A stretch of 64,000 nucleotides of DNA from Rhizoctonia solani (taxonomy: Eukaryota > Basidiomycota > Agaricomycetes > Cantharellales > Ceratobasidiaceae), in contig NC_057370.1 in NCBI RefSeq assembly GCF_016906535.1, forward strand, positions 186,001 through 250,000. Reading direction: 5' to 3'. The notes beneath the pieces are model-generated. The model saw only the letters and a list, made by a program, of their open reading frames with translations, was not told where the DNA came from and searched no databases. The position numbers were made by a program, and so were the translations under genes. Positions 33,059-44,505 of the stretch are shown piece by piece. How positions within the stretch are numbered: position 1 is the first letter of the stretch; each line of letters opens with the position of its first letter.

Positions 33059-35447
33059 ATATGATGAACAAAATCTTCAGGGACCTATTGGATGTCTACG
33101 TCATCATTTACTTGGACAATATCCTAGTCTTTTCCTTAAATGAAAGCAATCATGAAGTTCATGTGCAAGAGGTACTCAAGAGGCTACAGGACAATGACCT
33201 CTTTTGCAATATTGAAAAATGCCATTTCCATGTCAAGAAGATTGATTACTTAGGATTCATCATATCGGAATTTGGAATAGAAGTAGATCAGTCCAAGGTC
33301 ACAGATGCAATGAATTGGTCAACACCCAAGAATGTCAAGAATATCCAGGAATTCTTAGGGTTTGTGAACTTCTACAGAAGATTCATCCCTAATTTTGGCA
33401 ACATGGCACAACCCTTGTATAATTTGCTCAAAAAGGATAGTATTTGGAAATGGGACTTGGCAGAACAACAATTGTTTGATGACCTAAAAAAATGTCTCAC
33501 ATCAGCACCTTTGCTTCTACAGCCTGATACCACCAAACAGTTTTATGTGGAATGTGACGCATTGGATTACGCCACTGGAGCCATATTATCCCAACGCAAT
33601 CCTGAAGGAAAATTGGCCCCAGTAGCCTATTTATCCAAGTCCTTATTGCCGGCTGAAAAAAATTACAACATCTTTGACAAGGAATTATTAGCAGTCATTA
33701 GGGCATTTAAGGAATGGCGCCATTTGCTAGAAGGATCCAAATTACCAGTCCAAGTTCTAACAGATCATAAGAACTTAGAATATTTTTCCACGTCCCAATC
33801 CCTGAACAAACGCCAGATTAGATGGGCCAACTTCCTAGTTGACTATAACTTCCAAATCATTTATAGACCTGGAGCACAGAACAAAAAAGCAGACATCCTC
33901 TCACAACGCTATGATTTGGTACCCCTTGAAGGGGGGGTAGAGAACCAGGTTCTCCTGAAACCAGAACTTTTTGTTTCAGCTATTACCCCAGATCAGGAAA
34001 TCAATGACCTAATTGGCAAGGCAATTTATGAGGATAACCGTCTGAAAGAAATCATACATAAACTTCAGGACAAGGAAAAGGTCACAGATTGGGAACTAAA
34101 AGAAGGGTTACTATGGCATCAAGGGAAAATCTTTGTACCTAAGGATGATACTATTAGAAACCTTATCTTGGAATCTAGGCACAACGCATTAGCTGCGGGA
34201 CATCCGGGACAAGCCAGAACTTTGGAACTTGTCTTGAGGAATTATTATTGGCCATCCATGAAAAATTTGTCAACTCCTATGTCAGCCACTGTGAAACTTG
34301 TATTCAATCAAAACCAACCAATCAGGTACCAGTAGGACTGTTAAAGCCATTACAAATTCCCAAACGGCCCTGGGAGGACATAGCATATGACATGATTGTA
34401 GGACTACCAATCTCAGAAGGCTTTGATGCTATCCTAACCATAATTGATTGCTTCTCAAAAATGGTCCACTTCATTCCCACTCAATCCACGGCGTCTGCTA
34501 TTGACATTGCCAATCTCTTCATCACATATATATGGAAATTACACGGTCTCCCCAGAAGTACGGTTTCAGACAGAGGCCCCACGTTCAATGCCAAGTTTAT
34601 TTGCCACCTATATAAAAGGCTGGACATTAAACCTACATATTCTACAGCCTACCATCCACAAACAGATGGACAGACAGAACAAATACAATGGGAGGCTGAA
34701 ATCTTTATATGTATGTTTGGAAATCACCACCAATTGGACTGGGTATCCCTACTTCCTTTAGCCGAGTTTGCGCTCAACAACCTTAAACAATCTTCCACAG
34801 GAAAATCTCCGTTCCAGATATGTTACGGATTGAACCCCCAATTCTCTGTGGGTCAGAAATCAGACAAATCAGTCCCTAATGCAGATGAACATGCCAAGTT
34901 CTTGGAAAAGGGCTATGATGAAGTCAAGGCAACCTTGTTACTGTTGCAAGAAAAAATGAAATATTTCTACAATCAACGCCACAGGGAAGAAGAAGAAATC
35001 CGAGTAGGAGATAAGGTCTGGTTAAGTCATCAGAATATATCCACCAACAGGCCGTCCATCAAACTTAGCCATAAAAAGTTAGGCCCCTACTTGGTAATTG
35101 AGAAAATTGGATCACATGCATACAAGCTACAACTACCTCACACAATGCGCGTACATCCAGTTTTTCATATCAATCTCCTAACCAAGTTTCATCCCGACCC
35201 CCATGGCCAAGACCCTCCTCAACCTGCACCCATTACCACAGAAGAAGGAGAAGAGGAATACGAAGTAGAAAGAATCATAGACAGCAAATGGAAGGGACGG
35301 GGGAAATCAAGGAAACTCTGGTATTTGGTCAAGTGGAAGGGATACAATGAAGGAAGTAACTCGTGGGAACCCATAGACAATGTGGACAATGCCCAAGAAG
35401 CTATCAAAGAATTCCATGATGAACATCCAGATGCAGTTAGAGCTTGA
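33059..35447 (+). pseudogene. pol of element B1, RT C-terminus to chromodomain
   Basis: Continues the RT after D1 (MMNKIFRDLLDVYVIIYLDN, active site YLDN rather than YLDD), then RNase H (VECDALDYATGAILSQ), the integrase finger and core (TVSDRGPTFNAKF, YHPQTDGQTEQ) and the chromodomain (EVERIIDSKWKGRG, LWYLVKWKGYNEGSNSWEP). One base is missing near 34265 (ATGAAAAATTTG versus ATGAAAAAGTTTG in B2), shifting the frame before the integrase core. It ends in TGA at 35447, 11 nt before the 3' LTR. Confidence 0.9.
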
Positions 35448-35458
35448 AGAGGGGGTAA

Positions 35459-35908
35459 TGTCATGACCTTCACAGGCATGACATAATTTTCTACTATTTT
35501 TCACCTTTTTTCCGAGACAGTTTCCCTTTTTAGTATATATTTATGACTCATCAAGATCACGTGACATATTTGATATATGATGTGAAATTGTAAATGACTC
35601 ACTATTTAGTACTGTTGTTTTTGATGTGGCTTGTCTCATGTATTTAAACCAGGTCAAGTTGTTGCTAAACAGCAAGACTTGACCTCTTTGTCAATTCATC
35701 CTAAGCTTACTCCTATCCCTTGCCCAGGCCCCTAGTTGGCCATCAGTGCACCTTACTAAGAAGTCCATAACCCAGGCCTAGTTGCCCTCTACCCTACTTC
35801 ATACCCCTTGGCCCTAAGTTGGCCCTCTACCCTGCTTCATAGTCCATTGGTGATAGGGCCACGGACTTTAAACCTACTTGTATCATAGGTCCAAGCTTAG
35901 TCGTGACA
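35459..35908 (+). repeat. 3' LTR of element B1
   Basis: 450 bp, immediately after GAAGAGGGGGTAA, ending GTCGTGACA; flanked by the CCAGG duplication. Confidence 0.9.
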
Positions 35909-36125
35909 CCAGGGAATTTATTCCCAATCTCTCAAATTTAAACAAACACAAACAGACAGGTTTTTTGATCACATGACTTTGGCATTTATGCCATACCCTA
36001 AGGACCTTGCCACATCCCCCCTCCATGCTAAAGTCAGCAACAAAGCCACCTCCACTTTGATGACATCACTGGTGACATGTATGCATGAGTAAGGCCACTA
36101 ATGGAGCAGGGTTCTTATCTGATAC

Positions 36126-36170
36126 TGTCCTAGACATCTGTAAGGATGTCAAGGGAGTGGGCACTTGCAG
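36126..36170 (-). repeat. Fragment of a reverse family A LTR at the edge of element D3
   Basis: Starts TGTCCTAGACATCTGTAAGG, the reverse complement of the A LTR end, inserted in a forward A LTR. It is cut after 45 bp by the 5' LTR of D3; the rest should lie beyond the window. Confidence 0.65.
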
Positions 36171-36731
36171 TGTTACAACCCTCTAACATATACCATTGGA
36201 TTTGCACAATTTCTCTATTATTTTTAGTATTTTTTACGGACTCTTTATCTTTACTTTTTAAATCACGTGATCTTGGCGCTTAAAATGCCAAGATGCTACG
36301 CTGAGATGCCGTGCCAAGGGTGCTGAGGAGAAATCCACGCTTCTATGCAGCCTGCAGCACACTTCCCTTTTCACATGTAGTCTTCCTTTCACACACACAC
36401 AGACCACATGTATCTAGTTAGTTTGTCTATATAAACAGCAGGAAAATTGCTTGGAGTCCCCAAGTCAATTTTACCTTGTCTCTTATCCATTAGAGAAGGT
36501 AGTCAGCCAGCTAAGTAGCCAGCCCCTCAGTAGTTCAGACCACTCACCCCTCTTATCTTACCTACCACACCTCCCAGGCCTAAGGCCCCATTGTCAGTAG
36601 TTAGCAGTAGGTTGCCCTAAGCAACAATTAGTATAGCCTAGTTAGTTGGATTACATAAGTTCACTTGTAGTAGTACGGCCGTAAGTGCCTGCTCCCATTA
36701 GTGTGTACCCACCTTACAGTGGTGTACAACA
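36171..36731 (+). repeat. 5' LTR of element D3
   Basis: 561 bp, TGTTACAACCCTC...GTGTACAACA, followed by TTGTAAAATTGACTT as after the D2 LTR. More diverged from the D1 and D2 LTRs than those are from each other, in line with greater age. Confidence 0.85.
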
Positions 36732-36840
36732 TTGTAAAATTGACTTTCTGTAGGCTTGATTGACAAGGAGAAGACCCCCTGTACTAGCACAAGGGAAATC
36801 ACGTGATCAGGGCCGCCTTGCGGGATATAATAATCAAAAA

Positions 36841-37272
36841 TGTCATGACCCATGCCTTTGCTGGCATGTCTCCTGACCAAGCCACCTACTAATAGGATAT
36901 CCCACAGTCTTTAGAAGGCCGCATATACTCACATATATGCAGTCAGAACTGTCATTACTCTAAGGGCTCATGACTTAGAGACTGACAGTCCACCAGGGTC
37001 ACATGACCTCCCCCCCTCCAGTCCTTTATCAAATACTATACTAAACTACTACGGATTTGAGGTGGGGGGGGGATGACATAATCTCTTCTATAATAATATA
37101 TTATTCAGACCTTGCCCGCGGGCTCCATTAACATTGGCCCGCGGCTAGGGGGCAGGGGGAGTGCAACGTCCCCCAGCAATATATATTCATATATCACTGT
37201 GCATCACATATACTATATATATCTTTGACAGTGGATATATGGTAATAACCTTTCCAGATATGGGTTATGACA
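36841..37272 (+). repeat. Solo LTR of a distinct family (E) in the D3 leader
   Basis: 432 bp, TGTCATGACCCATG...ATGGGTTATGACA, a near-perfect inverted terminal repeat of about 13 bp. It is flanked by AAAAA (36836-36840 and 37273-37277). The D2 leader has the uninterrupted target (AATCAAAAACCCCCC). It has no ORF. The termini resemble family B but the interior differs. Confidence 0.75.
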
Positions 37273-37373
37273 AAAAATCCCCCACCCCCATGTAGTACCA
37301 AATTGCTACAAGGCAGACAGGTTCTGATCCCCTGCATACCACAAGTTTTGCCGGAACTCTGCAGTTAGCAACC

Positions 37374-37464
37374 CTAGCCAGCTGAAGTACCTGCTTGCAA
37401 AAAACCCGCTCATATCACAATTGCTAGATCTGCTGATTTGTTGTAGGAATTGTCCAACGCTAGG
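37374..37464 (+). promoter_or_regulatory. Conserved leader module of element D3
   Basis: From CTAGCCAGCTGAAG to TGTCCAACGCTAGG upstream of gag, aligned with D1, D2, A1 and B leaders. Confidence 0.5.
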
Positions 37465-37686
37465 TATTTGACGCAAGGGTTTAGCGCATACATACTGCGT
37501 AAAAAACCACTCATAAGTCCTGTATCAGGCACTCCCCACCTCCATGCTGTCTCCATCATACCATCCACACGCTCTGGCGTTCCCCACCCATACTCCTGTC
37601 CTACCAGCCACTCCAGTTGACGTTCCGTGGCAGCCAATTCCCAACCACCCTCTTGCAGCTCATCACCCACTCTGCAAGACCTGCCT

Positions 37687-38868
37687 AGAATGGAACTGGA
37701 GCCGTCCCTTGGTGCTCTCCTCAAGGCTATCCAAGCCCTCACCACCCAAGTTGGGTCCCTCCAGGACCAAGTCAAATCCCAGGGCAAGCAGATTGTCCAA
37801 CTTACTGCCATATGCAAGGAAACCAACAACCTTGTTGGCAACAAGGATCAGGGCAGAGCCCAAACCAAGCCTGGCCCATCAACTGGGCCTGTCACCCCTC
37901 CTACCCACTCAGGAGGGGAAACCCACACTCCAGGCATGGTTAGGCCTGGACTCAAGGCCCTGTTCCAACCATCAAGAGGCACAGGATTTGATTCCAATGA
38001 GGAAGAACCAAGATGGGCTCCCAAAAAGGAACCTCAAGGAACGCCTTGGCAGAGCCTTAGCACCCTCACCCCCTTTGACGCAGGGTCCAGTATAAAACAA
38101 CCCAAGATGGACCTCCCCAATCCTTACAAATGAGAAGTCAGGGGACATAAGGCCACCCAATGGCTGGACAGAATGTTGCTCTGGGTTGCTCTCCACTGCA
38201 ACCAGTTTGATGAAGAAGAGCAAATGGTTGTATGGATCCTCTACCATATGACAGATAAGGCCGCAGACTGGGCGCTCCCCATTATTGGGGCTATTATCAA
38301 GGGTGAAGGGAACCCTCCAACCACCATCCTGGCCTTAATGGCCAAATTCAAAGAAGCCTTTGCCAATCCAGATGCAAAAAGGGCGGCCGCCAGAAAGATA
38401 GCCACGCTAACTCAGACCACCACTACGTCTGAGTACTTCACCAAGTTCCGCAACCTTATTGCAGAACTAGACTGGAACAAGGAGGCATACATTGCCCAGT
38501 TCACGTGTGGCCTCCACTGGAAGGTCAAGGAACTCCTGTCCACCAAGGACAACATCCCTGACAACTTAGAGGCTATCTTTGCTGCCTCTATCAAGATTGA
38601 CAACACTTGCCAGGAAAACAAGGAGAACCATCCCAAAAAGGCCCTAGCCAAGTCCCCAGTCACTGTGACCACTCCCACTCAACAGGTCTGACTATCAGAG
38701 GACCCCAATTACGTCACACCAGAAGAAAGGGACTGTTGGCGCGCATCTGGACTATGCGTCAAATGTGGTCAGAAGGGACACAGGATCAAGCAGTACCCCA
38801 ATGGCTGGAAGGCCACAATCAAGGAAGTTGCCAAGGTGGCAGAAGAAGAAGGGTTGGGAAAAGATTAA
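37687..38868 (+). pseudogene. gag of element D3 (stops)
   Basis: Begins MELEPSLGALLKAIQALTTQ (coiled coil). It is broken by TGA at 38131-38133 (GGA in D2) and TGA at 38689-38691 (an Arg codon, CGC, in D2). The CCHC knuckle is damaged: CVKCGQKGHRIKQYP has Tyr for the last Cys. The frame ends in TAA at 38866-38868 after the heptamer at 38856-38862. Confidence 0.85.
38856..38862 (+). promoter_or_regulatory. Candidate -1 frameshift site of element D3
   Basis: TTG GGA AAA GAT TAA in the gag frame; G GGA AAA retained although the gene around it is decayed. The -1 frame is open into pol (GKRLRPRTTVKPLAK). Confidence 0.62.
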
Positions 38869-41800
38869 GGCCAAGGACTACTGTCAAGCCCCTGGCCAAA
38901 ATAGATGTGCATGTATTGGACTGTGAATTTGTATCAGTGGCTCTAGATTCCAATAAAAAGCCCCTTTTATTTATCAATTTACACCTGCACAAATTCCCAA
39001 CAGAAAACCTAAAAACCCTGGTGGACTCTGGGGCCACATCCAACTTCATTTCTCCATCAATTGTTGAAAAACTCAAAATTCCAAAAACCCTGCTTGAAAA
39101 TCCACAAGTAGTGAGAATGTTAGATGGTACAATATCCCAGACTGGTCGCATATGGCACCAGGTTCAACTTGCAGTCTTGGCCAATGGCCATTCACACACT
39201 ATCCCCTTTCTTGTCTGCCCCATTGGTAACACCCCTGCCATCCTAGGAACGTCTTGGCTCACATTGGAATCCCCTCTCATTGACTGGCAGCAGGGACTTA
39301 TTACTTTCCCTGAACATATTCAAATTGCCTTGAAGGAAGAAGCCAATCCCAAAACCCTGGCCAATCTACCCACGCAGTATCACAAATTTGCCCCAGTCTT
39401 TGGGGAAGAAGAGTTTAAAGTCCTTCCGCCCCATTGAGAGTACAACATAGCCATTGATCTTGTCCCAGATGCCAAACTCACCCCAGGACCCATCTATGGC
39501 ATGACCAACACCAAATCAAAGGCTCTCAAACAGCACATTGACAAGGAACTGGCTACAGGGAAAATTCAACCAAGTACCTTGTCAGCAGGCACCCTGGTTA
39601 TGTTTGTCAAAAAGGCAGATGGATCACTGAGACTGGTTGTGGATTATAGGAAGTTAAACAACGTTACCCATAAAAATGTGTACCTGCTACCAAGGCAAGA
39701 CAACCTAATGGCTAAGTTAAGGCATGCAAAGATCTTCACAAAACTGGATCTCCAATGGGGCTACAACAACGTCTGGATCAAAGAAGGAGATGAGTGGAAG
39801 ACAGCTTTTAGAACCAAGTATGGGCTATTTGAATATCTAGTAATGTCCTTTGGCCTTACCAACGCCCCCACCGCCTTCCAACATTTCATGAACAACCTAT
39901 TCAGGGACCTCATTGACATGACAGTGGTAATCTACCTGGACAACATCTTAATCTTCTTGGAAAAGCCAGAAGAACACCCCACCCATGTAAGGGAAGTTCT
40001 ATCCAGATCAATGGCCAATCAACTTTTCTGCAAACTCTCCAAGTGCCACTTCCACGTCACCACTGTTGATTACCTTGGAATTGTGATCTCCCCAGCAGGA
40101 TTTTCCATGGACCAGAAGAAGGTAGAAGCTGTCACATCATGGCCTCAACCCAAGATGGTCAAACAGGTAAAGGCCTTCTTGGGCTTTGTAAATTACCTCC
40201 AATGTTTTATCCCTAACTTCAGCTCAGTTGCATGTCCTCTTCACAATCTTACCAAAAAGGAGACCCCCTGGTCATGGGGTAACTTGGAAGAAATGGCGTT
40301 CCAGGAACTAAAAACCTTTGTCACTCAGTCACCAGTCCTGATCCATTCCAATCCTGAACTCCCTTACTACCTGGAGACAGACGCGTCAGGAGTAACTATG
40401 GGAGCCATATTAAGCCAGAGAGGAACAGACAACTGGTTACACCCCATTGCCTACATGTCAAAATCCTTTTCAGGTGCAGAAGCTAATTATGACACCCACA
40501 ACAAGGAACTTCTGGCCATCATCAAGGCCTTAGAGGAATGGCGTATCTTCTTGGAAGCAACAGACAAACCAATTCAAGTGTTCACAGACCATTGCAACCT
40601 AGAATACTGGATGCAAGCAAGGACATTTAACCAACAACATGCTAGGTGGTGCATATTCCTGAGCAACTTCAACTTTGAAATCCACTACCAACCAGGAAAG
40701 CAATTGGGTAAACCAGACGCCTTGTCCAGGCATGTGGACTATGTTGAAACACAGCCAGAACCAGAAGTCATGCTTCCAGCTGAGGTCTTTGTCAACACAT
40801 CAGAAGCTGAACTGGAAATAGTTACAGAAATCTGCTTGAAGCTAAGAGATGATTCTTCCCTCAAACCCATCATCCAATTCTTAACAGAGGACATCAACAA
40901 TGCTCCACCTTCTATCTGCAAGGCTTACCAAGACTATGATTGGGAGGAAGACCTACTATGGTACCAAGGAAAATTAGTTGTACCAGATTTGGAACCCCTG
41001 AAGGAACGCTTGCTAAGGGAGTTCCACAATTCACCCCTGGTAGGACACCCAGGTCAGCAACGGACGTTAGAACTACTCAGCAGAAGCTACTGGTGGCCAG
41101 GGATGAAATCCTCCGCCAAGGAATGGGTTGAATGCTGCCCCACATGCCAAGCCAATTGTTGTCCCCATGCACCAGTGATAGCCCTGAAACCCTTAGAGGT
41201 CCCACTGTTTCCCTTTCACACCATCTTGTACAATTTCATCACTGGGTTCCCCAATTCTCACAGACACAATGCCATTCTAGTGGTGATTGACTCATTTTCC
41301 AAGTTTGGCCATTTCATCCCCACTTCCAAGAAGGTCACTGCAAAAGGTCTTGCAGATCTGTTCATCACCCATGTCTGGAAGCTCCATAGGTTACCCATTA
41401 AGACCATCTCTGATCAAGGAACAACCTTTACAGGGAAATTCCTGAGGGCACTGTACCAGTGGCTTGGAGTCAAACCAGCATTCTCCTTGGCCTACCACCT
41501 GGAATCAGATGGTCAAATGGAAAGGGTCAATCAGTTCATTGAATTCTACCTACGCTCTTACGTAGCAGCTGACCACTCCAATTGGGCAGCTTGGTCACCA
41601 TTGGCAGAATACGCATACAATAATGCCAAACATGCAGCAACTGGGAGAACACCCTTTGAACTTGTTTATGGACGGCACCTGGTAATGAACCCATCAAATG
41701 TCCCAGCCAATGTACCAGAAGCAGACGCAGTAGCAGACACCCTGGCCCAAGAATGGAAAGAAGCCAAGGCGGCCCTTTGGATGAGCAAGGAAAAAATGGC

Positions 41801-42001
41801 AAGGCCCCAGGGAACAATTCCAGAATACTTGGTAGGGGAAAAGGTCTGGCTAGATGGAAAGAACGTGGAACTCAGAACAAATTCCAACAAGCTAGATCCC
41901 AAACAGTTAGGGCCTTTCAAAATTGTTGAGAAAATCTCCAGTCATGCCTACCGCCTAAAGCTACCCAAGTCCCTGAGAATCCACAATGTCTTCTATGTGG
42001 G
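38863..42001 (+). pseudogene. pol of element D3, main part
   Basis: The protease DSGATSNFIS is intact. TGA at 39435-39437 replaces an expected CGA (PPHREYNI in D1), after which the frame is open to 42001. The RT has YLDN in place of YLDD, and many Arg codons became Gln, Trp or Cys relative to D1 (LRWGYNNVRI is LQWGYNNVWI here). RNase H and integrase are recognisable. The frame is cut at NVFYVG by element A1, with target duplication GTGGG. Confidence 0.9.
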
Positions 42002-42573
42002 TGTTGTAGACACACTCAATACCAGGGAATTTATTCCCATTTTCTTGGATTTAAACAAAGGCAAACAAACAATATTTTCAATCACGTGACTTTGGCGCTT
42101 ATATCATACGCTAAGCGCCAAGCCATGTCCCCAAACCGCGCTTAATCAGCATACATAGCCACCTCCACCTATGACATCATCATGACGCGTCAGTGACACG
42201 TATGCATGAGTAAGGCTGACTGCGGAACAGGGTTCTTATTGGATTAGGTATATGATTTGTTGTATTTGTGATTAGCTCTCTTGTAGAATATATAAGGAGG
42301 CCAACCAACCATGGTAACACCCAGGTCAATTACCTCTGGTTGCATCACACATTGTACAAGGGCCTTACAGCCCAGCAAATCACTTAGTTACACGCCTTAA
42401 GCGTTGTCCTCACTGTACATACGTAGCTCATTGCCGCCTTACAGCGTGTGACCAACGTAGTTAGTTAGTTTGTTGTTGTAGGGTACTCCACCACCGCCTT
42501 AAGCAGTTCTACTGTATTAGTCACACAGCCACAAGCGCCTGCGCCCTCAACGTCCATACAGACGTCTAGGACA
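42002..42573 (+). repeat. 5' LTR of element A1
   Basis: 572 bp, TGTTGTAGACACACTC...CGTCTAGGACA. Carries TCACGTGA at 42082-42089 and a promoter-like AATATATAAGGAGG at about 42287. Confidence 0.9.
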
Positions 42574-42801
42574 CTAGGTAATTGACCTTACGTTGGTTGC
42601 AAACCGTTCTGCACCCCACACTTAGAACCCAACAAACAAGAGAGCCTCCTGTACTAGTACAAGGGAAATCAGGTGATCAGACTTGCCTTTTGCTGTTAAT
42701 AATCAAACCAGCATTGGTCCCACCTAGTACCAAATTACTACAAGGCAGACAGGTCTTAATTGTCCACATACCCCCGGTCACCGCACCCTCTACCTGCAAC
42801 C

Positions 42802-42894
42802 TTAGACAGTTGATCCACCCGCTTGCAGAAAACCTGCTCCACATCACGCCCGCTCATGGCTGTTGATTGGTTGAAAGGACTGTCCAACGCTAGG
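42802..42894 (+). promoter_or_regulatory. Conserved leader module of element A1
   Basis: TTAGACAGTTGATCCACCCG through TGTCCAACGCTAGG; closely similar to the D leaders although A and D LTRs are different. The flanking GTTTAGCG and TAAGTCCTGATATAGGCACC are also shared. Confidence 0.55.
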
Positions 42895-43071
42895 TTGGTT
42901 GAGACAAAGGTTTAGCGTTTGAGTAGTAAAGCGCCCCATAAGTCCTGATATAGGCACCCTTGGCTACATAGCCCCCATCACTCCCATTTGCCCATCATTA
43001 CCTTGCGTACCCCCACGCGCTCTTTGTTGCGGGCCTCTTCACACGCTGGCCGCTCCTATCCACAACCAACC

Positions 43072-43427
43072 ATGGCTACCCGCTCCAGGACGGCCTCTTG
43101 AGCCCAATCCCTGTTTGATCAAGGATACATGGAACCCGCATTACTGCCAACCACCTCTGTCAAATATGGCAAGGTATCCCTTGAACAAGTCATGCAACTC
43201 CTCCTTGGCCTCCTTGGCCAAGTTGAACACCTTGAGCAAGAAATTGCTGAAATCAAGGAAGCAGGGATCAAGACCCGGACAAATGTCAAGAATATATCCC
43301 AAACCGTTGATGTTGTCAAGGATGGGCTTAGGTCCCTGCAACCCCGCACACCTGAAGGACCCCAACCCAAGGCCGTGGAAGAAACGCCACGCCCCTTACC
43401 AAAAGCCAAGCCTATGGGATTGGTTGG
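43072..43427 (+). pseudogene. gag of element A1, N-terminal part
   Basis: The ATG at 43072 is followed by TGA at 43099-43101, probably a former CGA. The frame then continues through a coiled coil (EQVMQLLLGLLGQVEHLEQE) to KPMGLVG, where element D2 is inserted (target GTTGG). Confidence 0.75.
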
Positions 43428-43986
43428 TGTTATAACCTCCTTACTTATACCATTAGAATCGCACGATTTTTCTATTATTTTTAGTATTTTTTACGGACTC
43501 AATATCTTTTGTTTTTCGATCACGTGATCTCGGCGCTTATTATGCTGAGATGCCGCGCCGAGATGCCGTGCCAAGGGCGCTTAGGAGAAATCCACGCTTC
43601 TGCGCAGCCCGCAGCACACTTCTCATTTCACACCTGTACTTCTTTTCTCACGTGCACAGACCATGTAAATAGTGCACCCTCTTCTATATACAGCAGGGAA
43701 ATTGCTTGGAAACCCCAAGTCAATTTTACCTTGTCTCTTACTCATTAGAGAAGGTATCCAGCCAGCTAAGTAGCCGGCCCCTAAATAGTTCACAGACGCT
43801 TGCCACCCCCTTTACCTACCACACCTCCCAGGCCTCAGGCCCCATTGTTGCTAGTAGTTAGAAGTAGAGTGCCATAGGCGCTATTAGTATAGCCTTAGAT
43901 AGTTGTCTTACATAAGCCAGTGTAGTAGTACGGCCTTAAGCGCCCGCTCCCATCAGCGTGTACCCACCTTACAGTGGTGTACAACA
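43428..43986 (+). repeat. 5' LTR of element D2
   Basis: 559 bp, TGTTATAACCTCC...GTGTACAACA, with the GATCACGTGATC palindrome at about 43518 and GAGATGCCG repeated downstream. Confidence 0.9.
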
Positions 43987-44191
43987 TTGTAAAATCGACT
44001 TGTTGTAGGCTTGTTCAACAAGGAGAGGATCCCCTGTACTAGCACAAGGGAAAACACGTGATCAGGGCCACCTTGCAGGGTAGAATAATCAAAAACCCCC
44101 CACCCTCACGTAGTACCAAATTGCTATAAGGCAGAAGGACTCTAATCCCCCACATACCACATGTTTTGCCGGAACACAGTAGTTAGCGACC

Positions 44192-44282
44192 TTAGTCAGC
44201 TGAAACACCTGCTTGTAGAAAACCCGCTCATATCACAATTGCCAGATCTGTTGATTTGTTGTAGGGACTATCCAATGCTAGG
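44192..44282 (+). promoter_or_regulatory. Conserved leader module of element D2
   Basis: TTAGTCAGCTGAAACACCTG through TATCCAATGCTAGG; aligned with the other elements. One CpG of AACGCTAG is AATGCTAG here. Confidence 0.52.
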
Positions 44283-44505
44283 TGCTTGACGCAAAGGTTT
44301 AGCGCCCACACACTACACAAAAACCGCCCATAAGTCCTGATATAGGCACCACTTCCCCCACGCCGTATCCAATATTCCCTCCACATGCTCTGGCGCCCCA
44401 CACCCATACTCCCGTCCCTCCAGTTGCTCCTCTAGACGCTCCATTCCAACCCACTCCCTACCGCCCTCTTGCAGCGCATCTCCCCCTTTGCAAGACTTGC
44501 CAAGG

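Larger units (their letters stand above)
22326..35908 (+). mobile_element. Ty3/gypsy element B1 (defective, interrupted)
   Basis: LTRs at 22326-22775 and 35459-35908 are both 450 bp and start TGTCATGACC, with about five differences by eye. The target duplication CCAGG is at 22321-22325 and 35909-35913. Internal order: leader, ORF1, gag, protease, reverse transcriptase, RNase H, integrase, chromodomain, then a polypurine tract (GAAGAGGGGG) before the 3' LTR. The element is dead: gag has two stops, pol contains a solo D LTR (25581-26142) and the whole element D1 (26780-33058), the protease Asp is Asn, the RT motif is YLDN, and a one-base deletion shifts the integrase frame near 34265. Confidence 0.92.
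22301..36125 (+). repeat. Family A LTR split by element B1
   Basis: The first 25 bp (22301-22325, TGTTGTAGACACACTCAATA then CCAGG) are followed by element B1. The LTR resumes at 35909 with the duplicated CCAGG and GAATTTATTCCCAATCTC and runs to 36125, where a reverse-orientation A LTR fragment begins. Only 22301-22325 and 35909-36125 belong to this LTR. Confidence 0.78.

Noticed and set aside
38607..39437. 276-codon ORF as one gag-pol fusion protein of D3
   Set aside because: Its first third is the antiquated -1 frame of gag; it becomes genuine pol only after the frameshift heptamer at 38856.
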